Shown: positions 42,671-51,490, counted from the first letter of the stretch. The stretch: 64,000 bases of DNA from Paenibacillus_AB sp036577625 (GCF_036577625.1 NZ_JARBDC010000045.1:9077-73076); one strand, 5' to 3'. A program made the numbers and translations. The notes: generated by a model from the letters alone, not told the origin.

Positions 42671-43729
42671 TTATCCTAATCTCTTCATTCTTTGATCAGA
42701 TAACGTTGAGAGTACCGATATAAAATTATCAGCGTTTGTTTCACAGAGTTCACTATCTTTTCTAATATAAAAAGTTATGAATTCCCTTTCAGCACTAAAG
42801 TCATTTTCAATTATATCTAAAGCATTACAATAATAAATTTTATTATTGCTCTCGTCTAAAACCATTATTACAATAGGTTTTGGAAGAATATGAGCTTTCC
42901 AATCCCTAATTTGTGCTGATGACAATCTAATTTTCTTTGTATTATGCGAATTAAAATTTACTGTCTCCCTTATGTGAAAAGAACACCAGATCGTATTATT
43001 TCCCTCAAAAATTATTTCATAATCCAAATCGTAATCATAATATATTTTATTAAAAGAAACATACTTACTTAATACGTTCTCAAAGATTCTTTCTTGATGA
43101 TGATCAAATAGTTCGTCACTCTTTACGAAATAATACTTTCCTTTAGACTCTTCCTTTGTTTGTTCCAACAATCTTAATAATGCGTCCCGAGAATCAGTAA
43201 TACTAGGGTTACTACCAATCTGCTTCTCAAGATGATCGAGATTTTCCAACATTCTAACTATTTCTTTTTCTTTTTCTCTAAGACCGCTGAAAAATTCTTC
43301 CCTTACTTCTCGAACCCTTCTATGTTCTAAAGAATTCAAGTTTAATGTCTCGATAAATTTTTTACCATGCTGTGTTAAATGTTTCAATTTTACTCCATAT
43401 TCAATATGATGATTCTCACCGGAATAAATATTATCTTTACATGGATCAAGCAAATCACTATCCCACTTTCCACTTTTACCAGTTACACTATTACACATTT
43501 CGCAGGAGTAATATAAATTATCATATTTGTCTAAATCGCCTTCTGGATACATGCTAGCCAAATTTTGTGGAATGAAATGATCGATTTGAAAAGCTTTATA
43601 TCCAACGATAAATTCCGCCTCATTAGACCCACAATATGCGCATTTATAATCGAAATCAATACGCAAATATTTTCGACAACGTTTATCTTTGTATGTTACA
43701 TACCTTTTTCTTCTTACAAATTGAGGCAT
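42671..43729 (-). CDS. HNH endonuclease with C-terminal DUF4365-like domain
   Basis: 352 residues. The HNH zinc-finger nuclease core is clear: C30-x2-C33 in KCAYCGSN, QIDHFIPQNL with His 51, YDNLYYSC with Asn 71, and C76-x2-C79 in CEMCN. After a coiled-coil stretch (residues 140-200) the C-terminal third (KIRLSSAQIRDWKAH, LPKPIVIMVLDES, NKIYYCNALDI) resembles DUF4365, found in defence and phage-related proteins. The ATG at 43729 is chosen because AGGAG lies seven bases upstream; a longer start would overlap the receiver gene. Third gene of a three-gene operon; probably the DNA-cutting effector (inference). Confidence 0.85.
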   Translation of the reverse strand: MPQFVRRKRYVTYKDKRCRKYLRIDFDYKCAYCGSNEAEFIVGYKAFQIDHFIPQNLASMYPEGDLDKYDNLYYSCEMCNSVTGKSGKWDSDLLDPCKDNIYSGENHHIEYGVKLKHLTQHGKKFIETLNLNSLEHRRVREVREEFFSGLREKEKEIVRMLENLDHLEKQIGSNPSITDSRDALLRLLEQTKEESKGKYYFVKSDELFDHHQERIFENVLSKYVSFNKIYYDYDLDYEIIFEGNNTIWCSFHIRETVNFNSHNTKKIRLSSAQIRDWKAHILPKPIVIMVLDESNNKIYYCNALDIIENDFSAEREFITFYIRKDSELCETNADNFISVLSTLSDQRMKRLG

Positions 43730-43739
43730 ACTTATTCTC

Positions 43740-44258
43740 CTAATGTTTCTCTTTAAGTAATTTTTCAATTGTTTCATTAATTTTCTTCAATTCCAATATT
43801 TCACTATCTAGGCGAGATGTTTTTTGAGTCATACCCAATTCAAATTCATCAACAGTTTGTTTAACTTTACTTCTGTTGTAAGATCTTTTTATTCTAATGA
43901 TCAAACTATCCAACTCGCTTTCAAGATTTCCTTTATCGATAACCTGATCAAACTCTGATAGGTCTTTAATTTCTATTTCATTTACATAACTTGTTATTAA
44001 AACAATATAAATATTAGAATCCTGTTTTCTAATTTCTTCAAGCACATCAAGACCTGAATATCCCATACCCTTCTTGTCCAGATTTTTATCAATTATTAAG
44101 AAATTTATTTTCAACGCACAGAATAAATCATAATATTGATTTGGGCTTTCTAGTAGCTCTTCCTTATAATGTAGTTCAATTCCCTCAAGATTGAAGTGTC
44201 TTCTTAAAGAATTTATGTTTTCTAATTCGTCTTCAATATAAAATCCTTTTATGCACAC
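43740..44258 (-). CDS. Stand-alone response-regulator receiver-like protein
   Basis: 172 residues. It follows the receiver layout: acidic pair in GFYIEDE (E9, D10), the phospho-accepting Asp 57 in NFLIIDKNLD, a Ser/Thr in VLITSYV (89-90) and a Lys in QVIDKGNL (109). The C-terminal 50 residues are a charged coiled coil; there is no DNA-binding domain. The start is GTG 44258, one base into an ATG that would give only three codons. It sits two bases after the kinase gene, and its stop overlaps the ribosome-binding site of the HNH gene, so the three are tightly coupled. Confidence 0.83.
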   Translation of the reverse strand: MCIKGFYIEDELENINSLRRHFNLEGIELHYKEELLESPNQYYDLFCALKINFLIIDKNLDKKGMGYSGLDVLEEIRKQDSNIYIVLITSYVNEIEIKDLSEFDQVIDKGNLESELDSLIIRIKRSYNRSKVKQTVDEFELGMTQKTSRLDSEILELKKINETIEKLLKEKH

Positions 44259-44260
44259 AT

Positions 44261-46780
44261 TTATCCAACTCCTTTTGGAAATCTGACTGTAAAGACTGCC
44301 CCCCCATGATCTTGAGAGTTTGCAACACTAATTTCTCCGTTATAATTTTCAACAATATCTTTTACAATAGCCAATCCCAAACCAATTCCTCCGGCCTTTG
44401 TAGAATGAAATGGGGAGAAAATTATCTTTTCATACCCTTCTTTAATTCCATGACCGTTGTCCTCAATAATGATTTCATAATATTCTTCATATTCCTTTGA
44501 GGAGATTTTTATTACTTTATTTCTTGTAGCCTTAAGTGCCTCAAATGAATTTGTAATCAAATTTATTATTATTGACTCTAAGTCAATTTGAAACATTTTT
44601 AAATGACATTGAAAATCATCTAGTTCTAATAGAATATTTATGTTTTGTGATTTTATAATATTGAAATATAGCTCAGATATCTCTTCAATTATACTTTTGA
44701 AATTTATCGAATCATACTTTTCTCTTTTATCCTTTTTCACAAAATTTACAATCAATCTTCCAAAACCCTGCATCCTTGATATATCACTTGATATATTTTC
44801 AATTGACGCTTTTAAATCCCCGTTAGCAGCCAATTCACTTCTCGAAATGACTTTAGATAAATAACTCATATTTATTGCCATTCTATGTATTATGTCTGAT
44901 GTCTCATGTCCGAATGCTCCAGTAAGCATTCCAATTGATGCAAGATTTTTATATAAACTAAGTTCTTTTTCTTTATTGTCTAATTCTTCTTCATAAACCT
45001 CTTTTGTTGTTTTAATTATATCGTCTACTTGTTTTCGCTCTTTTTCTAACTGACTTTTTTGGTAAAACACTTCGTCATTTGCGTTCTTAACAACTTGATC
45101 AATAACCTGTGAGACATTTTTTTTTTCTTCAGAATCAGAGATGCTTTCCAATAATGATTGAATTTTTCGGTTTTGGCTTTCTAACCTTTGTTGCCTGAGT
45201 TTTTCCCTTTCTTCTTCCTCAATTCGCCTCTTGTCTTCTTCTTCGATCCTTTTCTTATCGAGGGCTTCAATTTTTTTAGTTTCTAAAGACTTCTTATAGT
45301 CTTCATAACGAATGTTGCTAATAAAGTTTGTACAGAATAATACAAATTTCTGCAGGTCTTGAAATGCTTCATTCTCAATTATTCCTTCTCTGTTTGTAGC
45401 ATCTATTAATAGTGGATTAGAATGTTCAGTTATTCTTACGATTCCTATAACCTGATTATTGCTTACTAAATAATTATGAGGATTCTTAACTTTTTGGTTA
45501 TCCAACAATAACCAATCGTTACCTTCATCACCATAAGGCTTAACATGAAATCCATCCCTATATATTTTAATCCCAGAAAATTCATCTAACACTTCACGGG
45601 CCAATGTTATATTAAACCCTTCTTTTGATAAATTCTGTGCATCTCTGATAAAATAATAAAGCTCTAAAGAGCAATCTCCGCAAGAAAGTCTTGGATTAAA
45701 AGAAAAGTTTTCGTTTTTCGGAACTAGCTTTGATTTATCCTTATAAGATAACTCCAGAACTTCACCATTATTAATGAGTTTTGCTTCAACTTTTGCATAA
45801 TGCAGATCTATTATATTATTGACAATAATATGACTCTTTAATTCATATTCGTCTGCTTGTAGGATTGGTTTAAAGGAATCATTAGTCAAAAACGTCGGTT
45901 CCACTAATACTCTAAGTTCTTTTTGGACCTTTAATATATCCTTCTGTTTCCACTCATCCCTTAAACCCTCCAAAATAATAATCAAACCAGTTTCTATATC
46001 TTTTGAAACAGAAATCTCAGCATAAACATTCGAAAGTAACGATCGAATTTCTTTTTCTTCAGTTGATCCGATATCCTCTAAAGTATGTTTTACTGCATCG
46101 ATCCGCACTTCTTCTTCGGAATATTCTTTTAGTATAGGTATCAATTCTCCCTCTATTTTTTCTAGGATGTCTGGATTATTCAAATAGAGAGAATAATGAT
46201 TTTTAGAACCACTAAAAAGAGTATTCATAATAAATTCTTTATGTTCTTTTTTCACATTAGGATTAGTTATAAAGTAATCAACATTACATTTGATAAATCT
46301 TGCACTTTCATGATCACTAGGGGAGATTTTTAAAATATTTAACATTTGATATAATGCATTAATATTTATCTCTTCATATTTATTCCAATCAAGTGAGAAT
46401 TTGAAGGGAGTATGATTTCGAGGGAATGAATATATCGTTGTCTTTTCTGCTAGTCTTTCAACAGAAAATCGACCTATCCCTTTCTTTCCAGCATATTTTC
46501 TTCCACCTGGACTATATGAATTTCGAACCTTATTATTTGTTCCAATAACGGCCCACCTTTTTTCCACGTCCGCAGTGGTCATTCCAGAACCAGTATCAAT
46601 CAGTATGATTTTACCATCCTTAGTTTTTATTCCATCGAAAATTATTTTAACTCCCTCGGCATCTGCATCGTACGAGTTCTTCACCAATTCAACTAATGCA
46701 GTAACATAATCAGTTACTAACCATCTACCCAATTGACTTATGTGGCGTGCATTGACAGATAAACTAAATTCTTTTTTCAT
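44261..46780 (-). CDS. Dual GHKL ATPase / histidine-kinase-like protein
   Basis: 839 residues, no membrane segment. An N-terminal Hsp90/MutL/MORC-type ATPase domain shows ELVKNSYDADAEG (N box, residue 31 on), DTGSGM (62-67) and GKKGIGRFS. After a middle domain of about 350 residues comes a long coiled coil (about 495-610, Glu/Lys/Arg rich), then a histidine-kinase core: GAFGHETSDIIHRM with the likely phospho-His 625, NLITNSFEA (N box, about 740), EDNGHG and GGIGLGLAIV (about 773-806). Two GHKL domains in one chain are unusual. It probably senses something inside the cell and passes phosphate to the receiver protein next to it. First gene of the operon. Confidence 0.83.
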   Translation of the reverse strand: MKKEFSLSVNARHISQLGRWLVTDYVTALVELVKNSYDADAEGVKIIFDGIKTKDGKIILIDTGSGMTTADVEKRWAVIGTNNKVRNSYSPGGRKYAGKKGIGRFSVERLAEKTTIYSFPRNHTPFKFSLDWNKYEEININALYQMLNILKISPSDHESARFIKCNVDYFITNPNVKKEHKEFIMNTLFSGSKNHYSLYLNNPDILEKIEGELIPILKEYSEEEVRIDAVKHTLEDIGSTEEKEIRSLLSNVYAEISVSKDIETGLIIILEGLRDEWKQKDILKVQKELRVLVEPTFLTNDSFKPILQADEYELKSHIIVNNIIDLHYAKVEAKLINNGEVLELSYKDKSKLVPKNENFSFNPRLSCGDCSLELYYFIRDAQNLSKEGFNITLAREVLDEFSGIKIYRDGFHVKPYGDEGNDWLLLDNQKVKNPHNYLVSNNQVIGIVRITEHSNPLLIDATNREGIIENEAFQDLQKFVLFCTNFISNIRYEDYKKSLETKKIEALDKKRIEEEDKRRIEEEEREKLRQQRLESQNRKIQSLLESISDSEEKKNVSQVIDQVVKNANDEVFYQKSQLEKERKQVDDIIKTTKEVYEEELDNKEKELSLYKNLASIGMLTGAFGHETSDIIHRMAINMSYLSKVISRSELAANGDLKASIENISSDISRMQGFGRLIVNFVKKDKREKYDSINFKSIIEEISELYFNIIKSQNINILLELDDFQCHLKMFQIDLESIIINLITNSFEALKATRNKVIKISSKEYEEYYEIIIEDNGHGIKEGYEKIIFSPFHSTKAGGIGLGLAIVKDIVENYNGEISVANSQDHGGAVFTVRFPKGVG

Positions 46781-46933
46781 AAATTATTAGACACCTCCGG
46801 TTTACCTTACGTTTATCACATCTTTCCTGACGGTGTAAAATTGTTTGTGTACCATGATTTGGAGCCTAGTCAGGCAACAAAAAAGTAGGGTATTCTCGGG
46901 ATTGCTGAAGTCACCAAGAAAGGAACCCTACTC

Positions 46934-48127
46934 ATGGCAACTATACACGAAAACATGCTTACCGAGCTATTTGAAAATCTTGTCAAACAATTTATTCAAG
47001 ACAATCTCGAGAAGATCATGAAGGCGGAGATAAAAAGCTTCATGGACGATGACGATCATTCTGGACACAATAGCCGCAATGGATATTACAAACGGTCGCT
47101 TCATACCAAATTCGGCTATATCGACGATTTACAAGTTCCGCGGGATCGGAACGGGGACTTCCATACCCAGGTATTTCAACCGTACCAACGCCGAGATGGC
47201 TGGCTGGAGGAGGCGGTCATCCAGATGTACAAATGCGGTATGGGTACCCGAGATGTTGCGCGATTCATCGAAAGTATGTTTGGTAGCCACTACTCACCGT
47301 CGACCGTAAGTAACATTACAGCCACCGTTCTGGAAGATATTCAAAATTGGCAATCCAGACCGCTGAAGAGACGTTACTCGGTTATCTACCTGGACGGCCT
47401 GTATGTGAAATTGAAACGCAGCACGGTTAGCGGTGAGGTGATATACTTTGCGATGGGCATCGATGAAGACGGTCATCGTCAGATTCTTGGTTTTTACGTA
47501 GGCGGTCAAGAGAGCGCCAACGGCTGGCGGGATGTGTTGAAAGACTTATACCAGCGAGGTGCCCAAGAAGTGTTGCTGGGCGTATTCGATGGCCTCCCTG
47601 GATTGGATGATGCCTTCCGGGAAACGTATCCGAAAGCCGACGTGCAACACTGTATTGTCCATAAAGTTCGATCGACTTTTCCAAAAATTCGCGTGCAGGA
47701 TAAAACCGACTTCATCGATGACCTTAAAACGATCTATAACGCGCTGGATCATGATCTGGCTCTGGCTGCCTTCGATACGGTCAAGGCCAAGTGGGGGAAA
47801 AAGTATCCGAAGGAAATTCAATCTTGGGAAGAGCAACTGCCCACCCTTTTGACCTTTTACAAGTATCCGGAACTCATTAAAGCAGCCATCTACACGTCGA
47901 ATCCGATTGAGCGTATGAACAAAGAGTTCCGCAAACGTCTGAAGCCCATGAACAGTCTGACTACTATTGATGCAGCGGAGAAGATCATCTATTTGGATGT
48001 GTTAGATTATAACGAAACATACAGTAGTCGAGTCATCCGCGGCTTCGGAGATGCAGTAGTCAAAAAAGAGCTCGCCTTGATGTTCGAGGAACGTTATCCC
48101 GCGGCCGTAACGCATGAGCCGGCTTGA
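46934..48127 (+). CDS. IS256-family transposase
   Basis: 397 residues, full length for the family. The DDE catalytic triad is visible: D154 in IYLDGLYVKL, D219 in GVFDGLPGLD and E326 in NPIERMNKEFRKR. Other family blocks: RNGYYKRSLHTKFG, VPRDRNGDFHTQVF and ADVQHCIVHKVRST. AAAGGA precedes the ATG. The frame is uninterrupted, so the enzyme may still be active. Confidence 0.95.
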   Translation: MATIHENMLTELFENLVKQFIQDNLEKIMKAEIKSFMDDDDHSGHNSRNGYYKRSLHTKFGYIDDLQVPRDRNGDFHTQVFQPYQRRDGWLEEAVIQMYKCGMGTRDVARFIESMFGSHYSPSTVSNITATVLEDIQNWQSRPLKRRYSVIYLDGLYVKLKRSTVSGEVIYFAMGIDEDGHRQILGFYVGGQESANGWRDVLKDLYQRGAQEVLLGVFDGLPGLDDAFRETYPKADVQHCIVHKVRSTFPKIRVQDKTDFIDDLKTIYNALDHDLALAAFDTVKAKWGKKYPKEIQSWEEQLPTLLTFYKYPELIKAAIYTSNPIERMNKEFRKRLKPMNSLTTIDAAEKIIYLDVLDYNETYSSRVIRGFGDAVVKKELALMFEERYPAAVTHEPA

Positions 48128-48129
48128 CA

Positions 48130-48222
48130 TGGAGCCTCTGCGGGCATGATGGTTGGCGACGCCGCAACAGCTCGAAATACTTGTGTCACCTAGGCATTAA
48201 GCCTATCATGCCCGCCACTCCA
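48130..48222. repeat. 93-bp interrupted palindrome after the transposase gene
   Basis: Outer arms TGGAG (48130-48134) and CTCCA (48218-48222), inner arms GCGGGCATGAT (48140-48150) and ATCATGCCCGC (48205-48215), with smaller hairpins inside (GGCGACGCC; AGGCATTAAGCCT). It starts three bases beyond the transposase stop, inside the element's right-hand tail; possibly a strong terminator or structured RNA. Confidence 0.6.
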
Positions 48223-48433
48223 TATAAAGCCTTTGGGGATTACTTCCATAATCATCAAGACATCCGGTTCCTTAAGCGCCTATTCAAGAAATAAGTCTGA
48301 ATAATACAAAAATATTGACTATCCATCGTCCCGATGGTCCCCTACCAAGCCTTACACAAACTTCTTGACACTACCTCTTTCTCCTTAACAAATAGAATCG
48401 ATAAAATTCTCTATTTATAAAAAATGATCAATT
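48223..48433. other. Tail of the IS256 element and junction to the IS5 remnant
   Basis: No gene seen. It contains the right inverted repeat of the IS256-family element (to about 48375) and then AT-rich cargo DNA up to the decayed IS5-family element. Confidence 0.5.
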
Positions 48434-49249
48434 AGGACCTTTCTTCAAACCTAAGTCATAACGAAGCATAATCGAAACCAAAGTCAAAAATGCCTTAAAA
48501 GTAAACAGGCTAATTTTTCAAACCGTGTGGCAATTCGGCGATAATGTTTTATTTTATTGTAAGAAGCACTCCACTCCATGGCGTTCTTTATAAAGTCACC
48601 AGCACAATGACGCTGAATGCGGCGAGATTTTTTACTGAAGATTACTGGTTTAGCATGTTGATCTTGAAGAAGATTCAGGATAGCATTGGTGTATACGCTC
48701 GATCTGCCAAGACGTTTGTTCCTTAAGTTCCATCGATTTCAGCATCTCATAGCCTATAACACAATCATGGCTTTGTCCGCCCGTGAGTTCAAAACGCAGA
48801 GGGTTACCCCAGTGCGTCAAAAATGGCGTGAATCTTGGTCGTTAGTCCGCCTCGGGAGCGTCCAATTGCCTGGAATTGCCTACCCCCTTTTGCCCCAGCT
48901 CCAAGCTGATGAACGCGAACTACGGTCGCATCGTTCATCACATTTTCGAAGTCAGGTTCAATACCCACACGCCCGACATTTGCCAGCGGCGAAACCGAGT
49001 GTACACGCTTTTCCAGAAACCATAATACTCCGGCAAATCGCGCCAAGGCGCGCCGGTTCTAGCGATCCAAAGCATCGCGTTAAGCATCGTCCGATTGTCT
49101 TTTTCTAGTCGGCCGTCTTGCTTTTTTTCGCTCAGCATGCAGCACGTCCTAAATGATTTCCCATTGTTCATCCGTGTATTTCGTATCGTCTTCTCATATC
49201 CTGATTCTACCACTATTTTTTCTTATTTTATAGTTTGAAGACAGACCCT
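48434..49249 (-). mobile_element. Decayed IS5-family (IS427-like) insertion sequence
   Basis: About 816 bp. The outer ends are related inverted repeats: AGGACCTTTCTTCAAAC at 48434-48450 and the complement of AGGGTCTGTCTTCAAAC at 49233-49249 (13 of 17 match). The transposase inside is broken by frameshifts and stops. It lies where a restriction gene would be expected downstream of the methyltransferase gene. Confidence 0.78.
48446..49197 (-). pseudogene. Broken IS5-family transposase
   Basis: Pieces in different frames match an IS427-type transposase in order: DEQWEII near the start (frameshift and stop follow), DNRTMLNAMLWIARTGAPWR and DLPEYYGFWKSVYTRFRRWQ, then NDATVVRVHQLGAGAKGGRQ and AIGRSRGGLTTKIHAIFDAL, and last YNKIKHYRRIATRFEKLACL. 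Several frameshifts and an in-frame stop rule out function. Confidence 0.85.
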
Positions 49250-49281
49250 AGTTAATACAAATATTAATTCTATCCCAAAAA

Positions 49282-50823
49282 TCATCTATAAAATAAAACA
49301 CGACTAACTGTATTATCAATACATTCCTGCGAATAGTTATCGCCAATTTGAATACCTATATTAATTAGCTGCGCGCAGGTCGGATACTTCAAGGCTTTCA
49401 AGTCAGCAGCATTTACTTGTGTATGTCCATTAAATTGCCTGAAAAACATGTCTACTAGACTCGAATTAAGATACGCGCTTAGCCCTTTTGCAAATTCAAT
49501 TTGAAGACCTTCTCCATTTTTATGAAAATAGTTTACTCGATTTTCAAAAGCCACTTTATTAACTTGGGGGTAATTTTTTGGGTCATAAACAGCCGCGACT
49601 ACTCTTTTTTCTTCTTCTTTAGTTGTGAACCTTTTCACCAAAACAAATATATCATTTGAAAGAAGGAGACCCTTGGTTTCAGGTGTATACAATATAATAT
49701 CCGGCTTGGACGTCTTTAACGGCCAAATGATATTTCCATTAAGAAAATGTCTCGGATATATTAATGGACAATAATTTCCTCGAGGTTTCTTTATTATAAA
49801 TTCCTTATTCCTGAAATCTACAACTTTGCCTGTGGATACTTGAATATTTAAATCTAATAATGTGCAAGGAAGTCTCCTCATTAAAGCAACATAATTATTA
49901 TCATTATCGTCTTTGACTATTCTAATAAAGAGTTCAGAGTCATCGGGATGTATAAGTTGATTCAAAGTCACTTTGTACTTATTTACTCTTTTATCTCGAG
50001 CGCCTATACTAGATGAGATAATAATATTCTTTTGGTTTTTATCTTTAATCACATGAAATATTATATTTTCCTGTAAAACCTTATCGCGATTAAACAATTC
50101 AGTTCTCGACTCAAAAGTATGAATTTTCTTAAAAGATACTTGCTCTATCAAATCTCTTCTAAAAGAATAAAAATAAGGTCCATTACAAAAACTCCGCGGC
50201 GTAATCGCGACTAATTGTCCCTTTTTTTCAAGCATTCGAAATGCTATACTTAGAAACCCACTATATAGATTTGGACTTTCGAGGTTCGCGCTAATTAATA
50301 ATTTTCTTGCCCTATCCCTAATAGAAAGTTTTTTATAGGGAGGATTCATAATAATGTAATTGAAAGTTCCTATTCCCTTATTTTTTACAAACTCTGTTCC
50401 TAAACAAATAAAATCATCATTAATAACTTTAAATGAGAATTCAATTCCCAACGCATTACATAACTCATTACATAACATCATGGTTTTATGTAAAGCTGAG
50501 AAGAGGCTTTGGTCACTTTCAACAGCAACAACCTCTATCTTTTCAACTTTTGTTTTGCTCTTGCATATTTTCGCTATTAGGGCAGCTGTTAAGATCCCTA
50601 CTCCTGCACCAGGATCTAAGATTTTATATTTTTTTTTACCCAATCTAAAGTGTGATGCAAGCTTATTTGCTAATGATATATCAGAAAAGAATTGCTCGTT
50701 TTCTTCTTTCTTTTTCTCGTCTAACAGAACTGCTGTTTCTTTTCTTATGGTGTCAACTTTCATGAGAAAATTTTTTATATTAACTCTTACTTCTTTTGAA
50801 TGTTCATACGCCGCAACTAGCAT
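49282..50823 (-). CDS. Adenine-specific DNA methyltransferase, BsuBI/PstI-like (orphan)
   Basis: 513 residues. SAM-binding motif I is ILDPGAGVGILTAAL (D70-G76 region), and the catalytic motif IV is IIMNPPYKKL (N160-Y163), which marks N6-adenine methylation. KKEENEQFFSDISLANKLAS, SPNLYSGFLSIAFRMLEKKG and AITPRSFCNGPYFYSFRRDL are characteristic of the BsuBI/PstI type II methyltransferases. Its usual partner, the restriction enzyme, is absent: downstream lies only the IS5 remnant. GGGGAG precedes the ATG. Alone it may modify the host genome or protect against an enzyme from elsewhere. Confidence 0.9.
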   Translation of the reverse strand: MLVAAYEHSKEVRVNIKNFLMKVDTIRKETAVLLDEKKKEENEQFFSDISLANKLASHFRLGKKKYKILDPGAGVGILTAALIAKICKSKTKVEKIEVVAVESDQSLFSALHKTMMLCNELCNALGIEFSFKVINDDFICLGTEFVKNKGIGTFNYIIMNPPYKKLSIRDRARKLLISANLESPNLYSGFLSIAFRMLEKKGQLVAITPRSFCNGPYFYSFRRDLIEQVSFKKIHTFESRTELFNRDKVLQENIIFHVIKDKNQKNIIISSSIGARDKRVNKYKVTLNQLIHPDDSELFIRIVKDDNDNNYVALMRRLPCTLLDLNIQVSTGKVVDFRNKEFIIKKPRGNYCPLIYPRHFLNGNIIWPLKTSKPDIILYTPETKGLLLSNDIFVLVKRFTTKEEEKRVVAAVYDPKNYPQVNKVAFENRVNYFHKNGEGLQIEFAKGLSAYLNSSLVDMFFRQFNGHTQVNAADLKALKYPTCAQLINIGIQIGDNYSQECIDNTVSRVLFYR

Positions 50824-51124
50824 TCAAAACTCCCCGCAATCTATAAATACATATTCAATATTCTATCATCTCCCTATTAAAATAAATATCCCTAACCTCT
50901 ATGAATCCAATTTTCACATCTATTTTTCAAAATAGTTAGAATATCTTCCTCATGATCCGTTGCACCCATGCATCAATATAATCACTTTGATAATGCTTTT
51001 ATCTTTTCTATATCTAAAATTTTCACACATGTTAAGAGCAAAACTATCCCAATGTCCGTCTTAATTTACAACGGCCTCTAATAAGCTTCGTACGACCTCC
51101 TCAATTAGATGACCTTTTTGGGAG
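50824..51124. other. AT-rich cargo DNA without a supported gene
   Basis: Short leftward frames exist (one starts MGATDHEEDILTILKNRCEN near 50965), but none is long or has a clear ribosome-binding site. It may hold remnants of a gene that followed the XRE regulator. Confidence 0.4.
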
Positions 51125-51426
51125 TTAGTAATAAAGTAGATATAGACCATTTATCCGATCTAGCCATCTCAATAAGATACTTTGGTGTAAGTGGAGTAGT
51201 GATCTGAGCGACTGCACAAATCCTTCAGACCCGTCATCAATAAGCCAGTTCAAATTGCACTTAAAAGCCTTTTTAAGGGCTACGGTGGTTCGCAAGAGGG
51301 ATAACAGTTACCGCGTTCAATATCGCTCAGAATGCCTTGAGAAACACCTGTACGGTGGTCAGCAAATTCTTTCTGGTTCAATTGATTGGTTTTACGAATG
51401 TATTTAACATTTTCCCCCAATGACAA
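51125..51426 (-). pseudogene. XRE-family regulator broken by one frameshift
   Basis: The first 48 codons from TTG 51426 read LSLGENVKYIRKTNQLNQKE, FADHRTGVSQGILSDIERGN, CYPS, a helix-turn-helix of the phage/plasmid repressor type, then hit a stop at 51280. Shifting frame near 51296 restores the family's next part, VALKKAFKCNLNWLIDDGSE, up to a stop at 51125. A single-base indel in CCCTCTTGCG explains it. It could have been the control protein of the methyltransferase locus. Possibly a sequencing error. Confidence 0.72.
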
Positions 51427-51453
51427 CACGTATAAGCCCTTCTAAATACAGAA

Positions 51454-51490
51454 GACCCCGCAATTATGTGAAATACATAATTACGGGGTT
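51454..51490. terminator. Strong hairpin near the right transposon end
   Basis: Stem ACCCCG-AATTATGT against ACATAATT-CGGGGT with one mismatch each side and loop GAAAT; it may insulate the cargo from glmS-side transcription, or serve the transposon end. Confidence 0.55.

Larger units (their letters stand above)
46829..48375 (+). mobile_element. IS256-family insertion sequence
   Basis: An intact-looking element with transposase inside. Its ends are imperfect inverted repeats: 46832-46853 (GGTGTAAAATTGTTTGTGTA) and the complement of AGTGTCAAGAAGTTTGTGTA at about 48353-48373. TCTTTC lies just outside both ends (46821-46826 and 48376-48381), probably part of an 8-bp target duplication. It inserted 50 bp upstream of the GHKL kinase gene, divergent from it, and may have replaced or altered the operon's promoter. 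Confidence 0.8.

Noticed and set aside
42671..50823. The HNH nuclease as cognate restriction enzyme of the methyltransferase
   Set aside because: The HNH gene is the third member of a different, tightly coupled operon and lies 5.5 kb away beyond two insertion sequences; BsuBI/PstI endonucleases are not HNH proteins.
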